From positions 124,001-188,000 of the forward strand of contig NZ_JAERRJ010000003.1 in the NCBI RefSeq assembly GCF_016741815.1: a stretch of 64,000 bases of DNA. The letters run 5' to 3'. The position numbers and the translations under genes are program-made. Under the pieces are notes generated by a model that saw nothing but the letters and a program-made list of their open reading frames with translations, was not told the DNA's origin and searched no databases. Source of the DNA: Nocardia acididurans. Its GTDB lineage: Bacteria; Actinomycetota; Actinomycetes; Mycobacteriales; Mycobacteriaceae. This document shows positions 56,300 through 64,000 of the stretch, one piece after another; position 1 is the first letter of the stretch; every line of letters starts with the position of its first letter.

Positions 56300-57289
56300 T
56301 CAGACCGTGAGGATGGTGCGGCCGAAGGTTTCGCGGGCGGCGATGGCGGCATGTGCGGCGGCGGCTCCGGCGAGCGGGAAGGTGTGGCCGATCACCACCT
56401 CCAGGCGGCCCGCCGCGGCCTCGGTGAGGGCGCGATCGAACAGGGTCGTCCAATCCACCTCGGTGGCGGTCAGTTCGAACAGGGGAACCACGGTGACCCC
56501 CTGGGCGGCAGCGGATTCCACGTCGATATCGGCGAATCCTCCTGCGGCATTGCCGTATCCGATGAAACGCGCCCCCGGAACGGCCGCGCCGATCGCCGCG
56601 GCGCCGATCGAGCCGCCCGCGCCGTCGAGGATGACCCGCACGCCGCCGGTGGCCGCGCGGACCCGCTCGACCCAGTCCGGGGCCGAGTAGTCGATCACTT
56701 CGGTGGCTCCCAGGCGGCGCGCGAGGGCGAGCTTCGCCGCACCGCGCGCGGCCGCGATCACCCGTGCACCCGCCGCCCGCGCGAGCTGGGTGAGCAGGGT
56801 GCCGAGGCCGCCCGCGGCGGCGGTGACGAGAACCCATTCGCCGGGCTGGATGGCCGCGCGATCGGCGACGGCGAGGGCGGTGCGCCCGTCGTGCACCAGG
56901 GCCACCGCCCGGGTGAGGTCGAGGCTCTCGGGGACCGCGGTGAGCTGATCCGCCCTGACGAGCGCCTTCTCGGCGTAGCCGCCGATCGGGAGTCCGCCAC
57001 CGACGCGGCTTGCCGCGGTGTTCGAGGCCACCCGGCGGCCGATCCACGCGGGGTCCACGCCCGGGCCGACCGATTCGACGACGCCGGCCACCGCGCCGCC
57101 GGGAACGAAGGGCGGATCGACGGGGAAGTACTCGGCGGCAACCCCGGAGCGCATCATGGTGTCCAGGAACATGACGTCGGCGGCGGCGACGGCGACGAGG
57201 GCCTCGCCGGGGCCGGGGACGGGGTCCGCGATCTCCGCGAGGGTCAGGACCTCCGGATCGCCGAATGCTGCGGCCTGTATCGCGCGCAT
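56300..57289 (-). CDS. MDR-superfamily quinone oxidoreductase-like protein
   Basis: 329 aa from ATG 57289 (GGGGAA upstream). GroES-like N-terminal half (PGEALVAVAAADVMFLDTMMRSG...PPFVPGGAVAGVVESVGPGV) and Rossmann half with LVTAAAGGLGTLLTQLARAAGARVIAAARG. It lacks the zinc-binding Cys cluster of alcohol dehydrogenases, so it is of the zinc-free QOR class that reduces quinones or enals with NADPH. A MerR-type palindrome sits upstream at 57352-57371; induction by redox-active compounds is plausible. The C-terminus GRTILTV is complete. Confidence 0.9.
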   Translation of the reverse strand: MRAIQAAAFGDPEVLTLAEIADPVPGPGEALVAVAAADVMFLDTMMRSGVAAEYFPVDPPFVPGGAVAGVVESVGPGVDPAWIGRRVASNTAASRVGGGLPIGGYAEKALVRADQLTAVPESLDLTRAVALVHDGRTALAVADRAAIQPGEWVLVTAAAGGLGTLLTQLARAAGARVIAAARGAAKLALARRLGATEVIDYSAPDWVERVRAATGGVRVILDGAGGSIGAAAIGAAVPGARFIGYGNAAGGFADIDVESAAAQGVTVVPLFELTATEVDWTTLFDRALTEAAAGRLEVVIGHTFPLAGAAAAHAAIAARETFGRTILTV

Positions 57290-57752
57290 TTCCCCGCCTG
57301 CCTTTCCTGTTCGAGGACGATCGATGTTCGATCGACTGCCCCCAGCCTCCAACCTCGAGGACTGTTGAGGTCAAGCCGGACCGACGGGATTACGCGGTGG
57401 GCGAACTCGGGAACAGCGCGGCCGCTGACGCACCCGGCACACGCTCGGTTACCGTCGCCGAAACTGCTGCGGTACACCGGGTTACAGCGCTCCCAACGAC
57501 CGGGACGGCCGGTTGCCGCACGGTTCGCTCTCGGGTAGCGCCAACTTTCCCAGACGCCTATGCTGCTCCGCTAGATCCGAATCTGTTTGCCGATCCACCT
57601 ATTCGACGCGGATCGGCGGGCGGGTGCGTCGATCGCATCGGGGCGTTCATCCCCGATGAACGTGAGTGCGGAAGTGCGGAGTGTCGGAGTCATCGAATCC
57701 ACCGGGCGGCGAGCGCGACGCCGTCCGGAGTGTACGGCTACCGTACGAGGCC
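57290..57752. promoter_or_regulatory. 463-bp divergent region with a MerR-type operator
   Basis: This gene-free stretch separates the MDR gene from the conservon. At 57352-57371 lies ACCTC-N10-GAGGT. On the minus strand it begins next to TTGACC (57369-57374), the -35/dyad layout of SoxR/MerR-controlled promoters. No merR-type gene is in the window. The rest (57375-57752) is the conservon promoter; I see no clear -10 box. Confidence 0.5.
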
Positions 57753-59132
57753 ATGCTGACCTCCGCGGCGGCCGGAGTCGCGGTGGTCGGCGCGGCGGTT
57801 TTCTTCGCGCCCAGTGATTTTCGTATTCCCCTGGCGGCCGGGGCGAGCGTGCTCGCGGTGCTGTGCTGCGCCGCGGTGACGGCCGCGGCCTACTGGCGCG
57901 GGGAGGCGCTGCGGGCCCGGCGGTCCGCGGCCTCGCACGGCACCGAGACCGAGGCGCGCATCGCCGCCACCGTGCACGAGGCCAATGCGCGAATCAGCAA
58001 CGCACAGGCCCATTTCGAAGCCCTGAACGCGGCGGTCGCGGCGAAGACCCAGGAGGTCAAGGCCGGAGAGAACCGGCGGGCGGCCGCACTGGCGGCCTTC
58101 GCGGGCGCGGCCGGGCGCATGCAGGCCATGAGCACCTCCATGCTGGCCGAACTGCGCGAGATGGAGCATCGGCACGCCGATCCCAAGGTGCTCGCGGATC
58201 TGCTGGAGCTGGATCACCGCACCGCGCAGGCCGGGCGGCTGGCCGACAGCATCGCGGTGCTCAGCGGCGCGCGGTCGGGCCGCCGGTGGGCGAAACCCAT
58301 TGCCATGGAATCGATTCTGCGCGGCGCGATGGGCCGGGTCGCGGGCTATCAGCGGGTGCGGCTGCGGGCGGTCACCGATATCGCCATCGCCGGTCACGCG
58401 GCCGAGGGTGTCATGCACGCGCTGGCCGAGTTGCTCGACAACGCCTGCAACTTCTCCCCGCCCACCACCGAGGTGCACGTCTACGCCGCCGAGGTGCCCG
58501 CGGGCGTGGTGATCACCATCGAGGACAGCGGCCTGGTGATGAGCGAATCCGCCCTGCGCCGAGCCGAACAGACCGTCTCGAAGCAGCAGGGCAGCGCCGA
58601 CCTCTCCTCGCTGTCGGGCACCCGGCTGGGCCTGGCCGTCGTCGGGCACCTGGCCCGTAAGCACGACCTCACCGTGTCCTACCGCCCGTCGGCCATCGGC
58701 GGTACCGCCGTGGTCGTGGTGGTCCCGCGCGAGCTGACCACCCGCGTCGAGCGGCAGACCGGAACCCTGGCCACGCTGAGCCCGGTGTCCTCGGGCGAGT
58801 TCGCGGCGGTAGGGACGCCGGAAGTAGCTGCGGCACAGCCTGTTCCGGAACTCGTGGCCGCACCCGCCGCGGCGCCCGAGGTCCACGAACCCGCACCCGC
58901 CGGTCTCGACGACCTCGCCCAGCGCGCGGGGGCCGCCGCGGCCGGGGGCCTGCCGCGCCGCCGCCGGGGCAGCACGCTGGCGGCGACACATCCGGGGGGC
59001 TTGAACGATCAGGTGGCCGCGCCGGTGCGCCCGGCGTCGCCGCCGTCCGCGCTGGGCGCGTTCCAGCGCGCGGTGAACGGCCGTGGGAGTTCGGCCGATC
59101 CGTCCCCGTCCCAAGGCATGGAGAGCGAGTGA
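57753..59132 (+). CDS. cvnA: Conservon sensor histidine kinase-like protein (CvnA)
   Basis: 459 aa from ATG 57753 with GAGG just upstream; a longer in-frame start at 57666 is possible. Two N-terminal TM segments (TSAAAGVAVVGAAVFFAP and LAAGASVLAVLCCAAVTAAAYW), a coiled coil, a modified dimerisation helix (MEHRHADPKVLADLLELDHRTAQ), then the ATPase N-box ELLDNACNFSPP and G-boxes EDSGLVM and GTRLGLAVVGHLARKH. The Ala/Pro-rich tail is disordered. CvnA is the membrane sensor of the conservon, in which CvnB and CvnC dock and CvnD is a GTPase. First gene of a six-gene operon. Confidence 0.9.
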   Translation: MLTSAAAGVAVVGAAVFFAPSDFRIPLAAGASVLAVLCCAAVTAAAYWRGEALRARRSAASHGTETEARIAATVHEANARISNAQAHFEALNAAVAAKTQEVKAGENRRAAALAAFAGAAGRMQAMSTSMLAELREMEHRHADPKVLADLLELDHRTAQAGRLADSIAVLSGARSGRRWAKPIAMESILRGAMGRVAGYQRVRLRAVTDIAIAGHAAEGVMHALAELLDNACNFSPPTTEVHVYAAEVPAGVVITIEDSGLVMSESALRRAEQTVSKQQGSADLSSLSGTRLGLAVVGHLARKHDLTVSYRPSAIGGTAVVVVVPRELTTRVERQTGTLATLSPVSSGEFAAVGTPEVAAAQPVPELVAAPAAAPEVHEPAPAGLDDLAQRAGAAAAGGLPRRRRGSTLAATHPGGLNDQVAAPVRPASPPSALGAFQRAVNGRGSSADPSPSQGMESE

Positions 59133-59545
59133 TGACACCGTCCGCGACACATTTGAGCTGGCTGCTGGAGCAACTGCTGGCGCGCACCCCGCACGCCCGG
59201 CATGCGCTACTGCTGTCCGGGGACGGGTTGAAGATCTGCCATACGCCGGAACTCGGTAACGACAGCGCCGATCAGCTGGCCGCCATCGCCGCCGGTATCC
59301 AGAGCCTCTCGCACGGCGCGTCGGTCGAATTCGGCGACGGGCGCGGCGGTGTGCGGCAGTCCATGACCGAGTTCTACGGCGGCATCCTGTTCATCGTGGA
59401 GGCCGGGGTGGGCGCGCACATCGCGGTGGTCGCCGCCGAGGACGCCGATGCCGGGCTGGTCGGCCACAATATGCGCGAACTCGTGGAGCAGCTCGCCGAT
59501 CATCTGACCGCCCAGCCCCGAGTGCGGGGAGCGAGCGTGTCGTGA
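59132..59545 (+). CDS. cvnB: Roadblock/LC7 protein (CvnB)
   Basis: 137 aa from ATG 59132, overlapping the cvnA stop (TGATG); a GTG 3 nt earlier is possible. It is a single roadblock/LC7 fold: LLEQLLARTPHARHALLLSGDGLKICHT...DQLAAIAAGIQSLSHGAS...FIVEAGVGAHIAVVAAEDADAGLVGHNMRELVEQL. In conservons this protein works with the GTPase CvnD, as roadblock/Ras systems do (MglB-like GAP or scaffold). Second in the operon. Confidence 0.92.
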   Translation: MTPSATHLSWLLEQLLARTPHARHALLLSGDGLKICHTPELGNDSADQLAAIAAGIQSLSHGASVEFGDGRGGVRQSMTEFYGGILFIVEAGVGAHIAVVAAEDADAGLVGHNMRELVEQLADHLTAQPRVRGASVS

Positions 59546-59898
59546 CCAGGCCAGACGAGAGTCCGGACCGGCTCTACACGGTGACCGGCGGACGCAGCCG
59601 CCCGGATTCGGATGCGTTCGATCTCGTGACTCTCGTTGTCTCCGAATGTGATCCGACGCCGGGCATGCAGTCCGAGCATCGGGCCATCCTGGACATGTGC
59701 CGGGCGCCGACGGCCGTCGTGGAGATCGCGGCGGAACTGCGGCTCCCGGTCGGCATCACCACCATCCTGCTGTCGGACCTGCTGCACGCGGGCCGGATCA
59801 CCGTGCGACATCCACGCCACAACCCTGGCGCGCACTGGAATTCACTGCCCGACACCACCACGCTCGAGAAGGTGCTCGTTGGACTCCGCAAGCTCTGA
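59542..59898 (+). CDS. cvnC: DUF742 protein (CvnC)
   Basis: 118 aa from GTG 59542 (GTGA overlap with cvnB). DUF742 signature: RLYTVTGGRSRPDSDAFDLVTLVVSE, then HRAILDMCRAPTAVVEIAAELRLPVGITTILLSDLLHAGRITV, a winged-helix-like fold, with a tail LEKVLVGLRKL. CvnC binds the membrane complex in conservons. The stop overlaps the GTPase start by 20 nt. Confidence 0.9.
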   Translation: MTRPDESPDRLYTVTGGRSRPDSDAFDLVTLVVSECDPTPGMQSEHRAILDMCRAPTAVVEIAAELRLPVGITTILLSDLLHAGRITVRHPRHNPGAHWNSLPDTTTLEKVLVGLRKL

Positions 59899-60505
59899 CT
59901 TCTGGAACCCCCGGGGTCGCGACCCCCGTCCCGCCCGCGCGGATTCGCCGCTGCACGCCGACACCCGGCACGGTCTGAAGATCGTCATCGTGGGTGGCTT
60001 CGGCGTCGGCAAGACCACCATGGTGCGCTCGGTCAGCGAAATCCGGCCCCTGGACACCGAAGCCACCATGACCCAGGTCGGCGTGGGCGTCGACGATCCG
60101 GCCGGTGCGCCCGGAAAGACCACCACCACGGTGGCTTTCGACTTCGGCCGCATCACCATCGACGACGAGCACGTGCTGTACCTGTTCGGAGCGCCCGGCC
60201 AGGAACGGTTCTGGTTCCTGTGGGACCGGCTGTTCACCGGCGCGCTGGGTGCGATCGTGCTGGTGGACCAGCGCCGCATCGAGGACTCCTGGTACGCCAT
60301 CGACCGTCTCGAACATCAGCGCACGCCGTTCGTGGTGGCGTGCAACAACTTCGGCGGCGACGCGGACCCGGACCAGGTGCGCGACGCGCTGGATCTGGAT
60401 CCGCATGTCCCGCTGATCGATTGCGACGCGCGCAACCGCGATTCCTGCCGCGACGTCCTGATCGCCCTCGTCGAACACCTCTACACCCCGGAGACCGTCG
60501 AATGA
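59879..60505 (+). CDS. cvnD: Small GTP-binding protein (CvnD)
   Basis: 208 aa. The TTG at 59879 is chosen because the product then begins LDSASSDFWNP, like known CvnD starts, with the usual overlap into cvnC. P-loop GGFGVGKTT, switch-II-like FGAPGQERFWFLWDRLF and a G4-like CNNFGGD (instead of NKxD, as usual in this family). It is the molecular switch of the conservon. The ATGA overlap couples it to the next P450. Confidence 0.9.
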   Translation: MDSASSDFWNPRGRDPRPARADSPLHADTRHGLKIVIVGGFGVGKTTMVRSVSEIRPLDTEATMTQVGVGVDDPAGAPGKTTTTVAFDFGRITIDDEHVLYLFGAPGQERFWFLWDRLFTGALGAIVLVDQRRIEDSWYAIDRLEHQRTPFVVACNNFGGDADPDQVRDALDLDPHVPLIDCDARNRDSCRDVLIALVEHLYTPETVE

Positions 60506-61770
60506 CCTCGCCCGCGCCCGGCTCGTCCGCCTGCCCGGTACCGCACGACTCCGGCGTGGTTCCGCTGAGCGGTCCCCGCTTTCACACCGACCCGCACAGC
60601 CTCTACCGCGAGATGCGCCGCGATCACGGTCCGGTGGTGGCGGTGGAGCTACCCGGCAATGTGCCCGCCTGGCTGGTGATCGGCTACCGCGAGATGCATC
60701 AGGTCACCAGTTCGCCGGAACTGTTCCCGCGTGATGTGAGCCTGTGGAACCAGTGGGGCAACATCCCGCCGGACTGGCCGCTGCTGCCCATGGTCGGGCA
60801 GCCCATGCCGTCGATCTACTTCACCGCCGGGGCCGAGCACCTGCGCCATGTGGCCATGGTGGAGCCCGCGCTCGAAGCCGCCGACCCGTTCGAATTGCGC
60901 CGCGTCTGTGAGAGTTTGGCCGACCGCCTGATCGACTCCTTCTGCGGGCGCGGCACCGCGGACCTGGTGGCCGAGTTCGCCGAACCGCTGCCGGTGCTGG
61001 TGCTGGCCTGGCTGCTGGGTTTCCCGGACGCGGAGGGCCCGGAACTGGCGCGGGCCATGAAGATCATGGCCGACGGCGGCGCGGACGCCCAGGCCGGATA
61101 CATGGCCTTCATGGGTCATATGCAGAATCTGCTGGCCCGCAAACAGGCCGTGCCCGGCGACGATCTGGTGTCGCGCATGCTGGCGCATCCGGATCAGTTC
61201 ACCGATACCGAGTACGTGCTGGACCTGATGGCCATCACCGCGGCCGGGCATCTGCCGACCTCGGACTGGCTGGTGAATTCGGTGCGGCTCATGCTCACCG
61301 ACGACCGTTTCGCGGCCGCCCTGGGTGGCGGCCGCCGCAGTGTCGGGCAGGCCATGAACGAGGTGCTGTGGGAGGAGGCCCCGTCCTCCATCCTGGCCGG
61401 CCGCTGGGCCGCCCGGGACACCCCCCTGGGCGACAAGCTGATTCGCGCCGGTGATCTGCTGCTGCTCGGCCTGGCCGCCGCGAATACCGATCCGCATGTG
61501 CGCCAGCATGTTTCCGACAGCGCCGTGCACAACGGCAACAGCGCGCACTTCGCGTTCAGCCACGGCGAGTACCGCTGTCCGTTCCCGGCGCAGCAGATCG
61601 CCGAGACCATCGCCCGGACCGGCATCGAGGTGCTGCTGGACCGGCTGCCCGATATCGATCTGGCCGTGCCCGCCCAGAACCTGGTGCGGCGGCCGTCTCC
61701 GTTCCTGCGCGGAATGACTTCTCTACCTGTCGTTTTCACACCTGTTCGCGCCGTCGGAGGTTTTTCGTGA
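60502..61770 (+). CDS. Conservon cytochrome P450, CYP157-like, lacking ExxR
   Basis: 422 aa from ATG 60502. The heme loop is FSHGEYRCPF with Cys near 359; the Gly two residues after Cys is Phe. The K-helix motif reads EVLW (E287-W290), so the otherwise nearly universal Arg of ExxR is replaced. The I-helix AAGHLPTSD is also non-standard. CYP157-type P450s in streptomycete conservons are known for the missing ExxR Arg. The protein is complete in length and reading frame. Coupled to cvnD and to the next P450. Confidence 0.9.
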   Translation: MTSPAPGSSACPVPHDSGVVPLSGPRFHTDPHSLYREMRRDHGPVVAVELPGNVPAWLVIGYREMHQVTSSPELFPRDVSLWNQWGNIPPDWPLLPMVGQPMPSIYFTAGAEHLRHVAMVEPALEAADPFELRRVCESLADRLIDSFCGRGTADLVAEFAEPLPVLVLAWLLGFPDAEGPELARAMKIMADGGADAQAGYMAFMGHMQNLLARKQAVPGDDLVSRMLAHPDQFTDTEYVLDLMAITAAGHLPTSDWLVNSVRLMLTDDRFAAALGGGRRSVGQAMNEVLWEEAPSSILAGRWAARDTPLGDKLIRAGDLLLLGLAAANTDPHVRQHVSDSAVHNGNSAHFAFSHGEYRCPFPAQQIAETIARTGIEVLLDRLPDIDLAVPAQNLVRRPSPFLRGMTSLPVVFTPVRAVGGFS

Positions 61771-62993
61771 GTTCTGCATGCCCGCACGCCATCGCCATCG
61801 ATCCGATGGTGGGTGATCTGGCCGGGGAGACCGCCCGGCTGCGCGCCGCCGGATCGCTCGCCCGTATCGAACTGCTCGGCGTCCCCGCCTGGACCGTCAC
61901 CGACCACACCGTCGCGCGCCAATTGCTCACCGACGCACGGCTTGTCAAGGACATCAACCACTGGGGGCTGTGGCAGTCGGGTGCGGTGACCCGGCAGTGG
62001 CCGCTCATCGGCATGATCGATGTGGGCCGCTCCATGTTCACCGTCGACGGCCCGGAACACCGGCGGCTGCGCATCAAGACCACCCAGGCGCTGACCCCGC
62101 GCCGGCTCGAGGAGATGCGCCCGGCCATCGAGGCGATCACCGCCGTACTCCTGGACGATCTCGAGGCGGCCGGGCGCGACGGCGCGGTGGTGGACCTGAA
62201 GCAGATCTTCGCCTACCCGCTGCCCATGCGCGTGATCAGCGACCTCATGGGCGTCCCGCGCTCGGACGGCCCCATGCTGCTGGAGAGCTACAAGGCGTTC
62301 TTCTCGGTGATGACCCCGCAGGACGAAAGACTGCGCGTCATCGAGCAATTGAACGTCTACTTCGCCGAGATGGTGGCCCGCAAGACCGCCGAACCCGGTG
62401 ACGATCTCACCAGCGCGCTCATCCTGGCCGACGAGGGCGGCGAACCGCTCACCCCGGAGGAGGTGGCGGGCAATCTTCAGGCGCTGGTGGCCGCGGGCCA
62501 CGAGACCACGGTCAGCCTCATCCTGAATGCGGTGCGCGCACTGCTGTCCCGTCCCGAACAGCTCGACAAGATCCGTTCCGGCGATATCGAGTGGAAGCAG
62601 GCCATCGAGGAGACCCTGCGCTACGACGGTCCGGTCACCCACCTGCTCATGCGCTTCGCCGCCGACGATATTCCGCTGGGCGACACCGTGATCGAGAAGG
62701 GCGAGGGCGTGGTGATCTCCTACCGCGCCGTCGGCCGCGACACCACCGTGCACGGCGCGGACGCCGACGATTTCGATGTCACCCGCCCGACGGCGAGCCG
62801 CAATATCTCCTTCGGCTACGGTCCGCACATCTGTCCGGGCGCGGCCCTGGCCCGGCTCGAGGCGGCCATCGCCCTGCCCGCCCTGTTCGCGCGCTTCCCG
62901 GATATGAAGCTGGCCGTGGCCGCCGAGGAGATCGGCAACCTTCCGGTCATGACCCAGAACGATCTCACCGGGCTGCCGCTGCATCTGGGCTGA
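61767..62993 (+). CDS. Conservon cytochrome P450, CYP154-like
   Basis: 408 aa from GTG 61767 (GTGA overlap). Canonical motifs: I-helix AAGHETTVS, K-helix EETLR and heme loop FGYGPHICPG with Cys near 356. In conservons a canonical CYP154-type enzyme usually accompanies the atypical CYP157-type, as here. The substrate is unknown and electron partners are not encoded nearby. Last gene of the operon; the next gene starts 82 bp downstream. Confidence 0.92.
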   Translation: MSSACPHAIAIDPMVGDLAGETARLRAAGSLARIELLGVPAWTVTDHTVARQLLTDARLVKDINHWGLWQSGAVTRQWPLIGMIDVGRSMFTVDGPEHRRLRIKTTQALTPRRLEEMRPAIEAITAVLLDDLEAAGRDGAVVDLKQIFAYPLPMRVISDLMGVPRSDGPMLLESYKAFFSVMTPQDERLRVIEQLNVYFAEMVARKTAEPGDDLTSALILADEGGEPLTPEEVAGNLQALVAAGHETTVSLILNAVRALLSRPEQLDKIRSGDIEWKQAIEETLRYDGPVTHLLMRFAADDIPLGDTVIEKGEGVVISYRAVGRDTTVHGADADDFDVTRPTASRNISFGYGPHICPGAALARLEAAIALPALFARFPDMKLAVAAEEIGNLPVMTQNDLTGLPLHLG

Positions 62994-63075
62994 TTCCAGA
63001 ACGTCGATTCCGCTTCGCCGCCCGCCCCCTTCCCCTAGGCTGCAACACGTTACAACTCGCCAGGGGAAGGGGGCG

Positions 63076-64000
63076 ATGGTGTCGAGGCGTATCCGCACTG
63101 CGGCCGCAGCCATCGCAGTGGCGCTGTGTGCGGGGGTCATGCCCGCCGCGACACAGGCGGAAACCTTCACTTCCATGGATATCGGCTCGACGGCCGTGCC
63201 ACGGGCGGATTGCGGGCCCGGCTCGTCGCCGGAGACCGGCCTGCAGGGGGATGTGCCCACCGAGGATCGCAACAGCGGGCGCAGCACCCTGGGCTACTCG
63301 TGCAACTTGTTCCAGATCGGCGGCCTACAGGAGCAGGGTGGCGGGATCCTGTCGGTCACCTACGACCACTGCTCCTACACCAGCACCTTCTTCCCCGGAA
63401 ACCTGCTCGACCCCGCCGCGCCCGGCGTGCACGTCCTCGACGTGTCCGATCCGGCGAATCCGGTGCGCACGGCGTCGCTGGACGAGCCCGCCATGCTCGG
63501 CGGCACCTGGGAGTCGTTGAAGGTCAACGAGGAACGCAAACTGCTCGCGGCGACCGCGGTGCCGGTGGCCATGGGCACGGGGTATTTCTCGGTCTACGAC
63601 ATCTCCGACTGCGCGCATCCGCGGCTGCTCAATGCCGGGGTGGGCACGAATCTGACCATGCCGCTGCCGTTCCTGTCGCACGAGGGCGGGTTCTCCCCGG
63701 ACGGCATGACCTACTGGGTGTCCGGGGTGGGGCCGGGGGTGCTCAGCGCCATCGATCTCGCCGATCCGGCGAATCCGCGCATCATCTGGCAGAGCGTGCA
63801 GGCGCTGACCGAGCACGGGTTCGGGATCAGCCCGGACGGCAACACCATGTACCTGTCGGTGCAGACCGGCATCAATATCCTCGATATCAGCGCGATCCAG
63901 CGCCGGGATCCGTATCCCGCTGTGCCGCAACTGGCTACGCAGCTGTGGGCGGACGGGCTGTTCAATCAGCACAGCGTGCCGGTCACCTACGGCGGCAGGC
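63076..64000 (+). CDS. Secreted beta-propeller-like (LVIVD-type) protein, 3' end outside window
   Basis: The frame is open from ATG 63076 (AGGGGAAGGGGG upstream) to the window end, at least 308 codons. The product starts with a signal peptide (RRIRTAAAAIAVALCAGVMPAATQAET). Repeated blocks with LDVSDPANPVRTASL, YDISDCAHPRLL, IDLADPANPRIIW and ILDISAIQRRDPYP are LVIVD-type propeller blades. It is probably extracellular. Function is unknown; the gene is truncated by the window edge. Confidence 0.85.
   Translation, partial: MVSRRIRTAAAAIAVALCAGVMPAATQAETFTSMDIGSTAVPRADCGPGSSPETGLQGDVPTEDRNSGRSTLGYSCNLFQIGGLQEQGGGILSVTYDHCSYTSTFFPGNLLDPAAPGVHVLDVSDPANPVRTASLDEPAMLGGTWESLKVNEERKLLAATAVPVAMGTGYFSVYDISDCAHPRLLNAGVGTNLTMPLPFLSHEGGFSPDGMTYWVSGVGPGVLSAIDLADPANPRIIWQSVQALTEHGFGISPDGNTMYLSVQTGINILDISAIQRRDPYPAVPQLATQLWADGLFNQHSVPVTYGGR

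Overview
The window is high-GC actinobacterial DNA with tightly packed genes, many GTG/TTG starts and frequent 4-nt ATGA/GTGA overlaps. Several genes point to a mycolic-acid-containing actinomycete, most likely Nocardia (Rhodococcus is possible). These are an antigen-85-type esterase, an EphD-like hydrolase/dehydrogenase fusion, an F420-type (Ddn-like) reductase, a complete conservon (cvnABCD plus two P450s), a DUF3145 protein, and a lipid beta-lactone locus of the lipstatin/nocardiolactone type. The genus is an inference; no rRNA is present.

Region 1 (about 1.2-15.7 kb) is the most interesting part. Four translationally coupled genes on the minus strand (10252 to 5572) have the order and motifs of lstABCD/nltABCD: two OleA-like ketosynthases, an OleC-like beta-lactone synthetase and an OleD-like reductase. 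No OleB decarboxylase is present, so a beta-lactone rather than an olefin is the expected end product. On one side lie a PucR-type regulator, a P450 and a wax-ester-synthase/DGAT acyltransferase. On the other lie a second P450, an MMPL exporter and a Baeyer-Villiger-type monooxygenase. Both divergent promoter regions carry the same palindrome, TTTGTC-N6-GACAAA (one mismatch in the second copy), which ties the three transcription units into one probable regulon.

Region 2 (15.7-30 kb) is mostly housekeeping and accessory: an unassigned 528-aa protein, two lipoproteins, DUF3145, SxxK serine hydrolases, an APC transporter, a DinB-like protein, an APH-fold kinase, a fused aminodeoxychorismate synthase (PabA-PabB) and an unusual TerD-DUF2510-zinc ribbon-HNH nuclease fusion.

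Region 3 (30-43.3 kb) holds an alpha5-site ArsR metal sensor, a second flavin monooxygenase whose fingerprint His is replaced by Phe, an Ag85-like esterase, a serine hydrolase, a UvrA-like protein, an AraC/VOC pair, a large AfsR/SARP-type regulator, a hotdog thioesterase and a frameshifted DUF6585-like gene.

Region 4 (43.3-57.3 kb) starts with a CAU tRNA next to a lone TnpB (RuvC-type, IS605/IS607 accessory nuclease) gene. It continues with a Ddn-like reductase, a TerC gene behind a probable yybP-ykoY (Mn2+) riboswitch, a three-gene oxidative lipid operon (di-iron protein, flavin/2Fe-2S reductase, EphD-like), a large APC permease, a peptidoglycan amidase, a MarR/MFS efflux pair with tandem operators, a secreted penicillin-binding-like protein and a quinone-oxidoreductase-like MDR.

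Region 5 (57.7-63 kb) is one conservon operon: sensor kinase, roadblock protein, DUF742 protein, small GTPase and two P450s. The first P450 lacks the ExxR arginine. The window ends inside a secreted beta-propeller-like gene. No CRISPR array, prophage, rRNA or integrase was seen.
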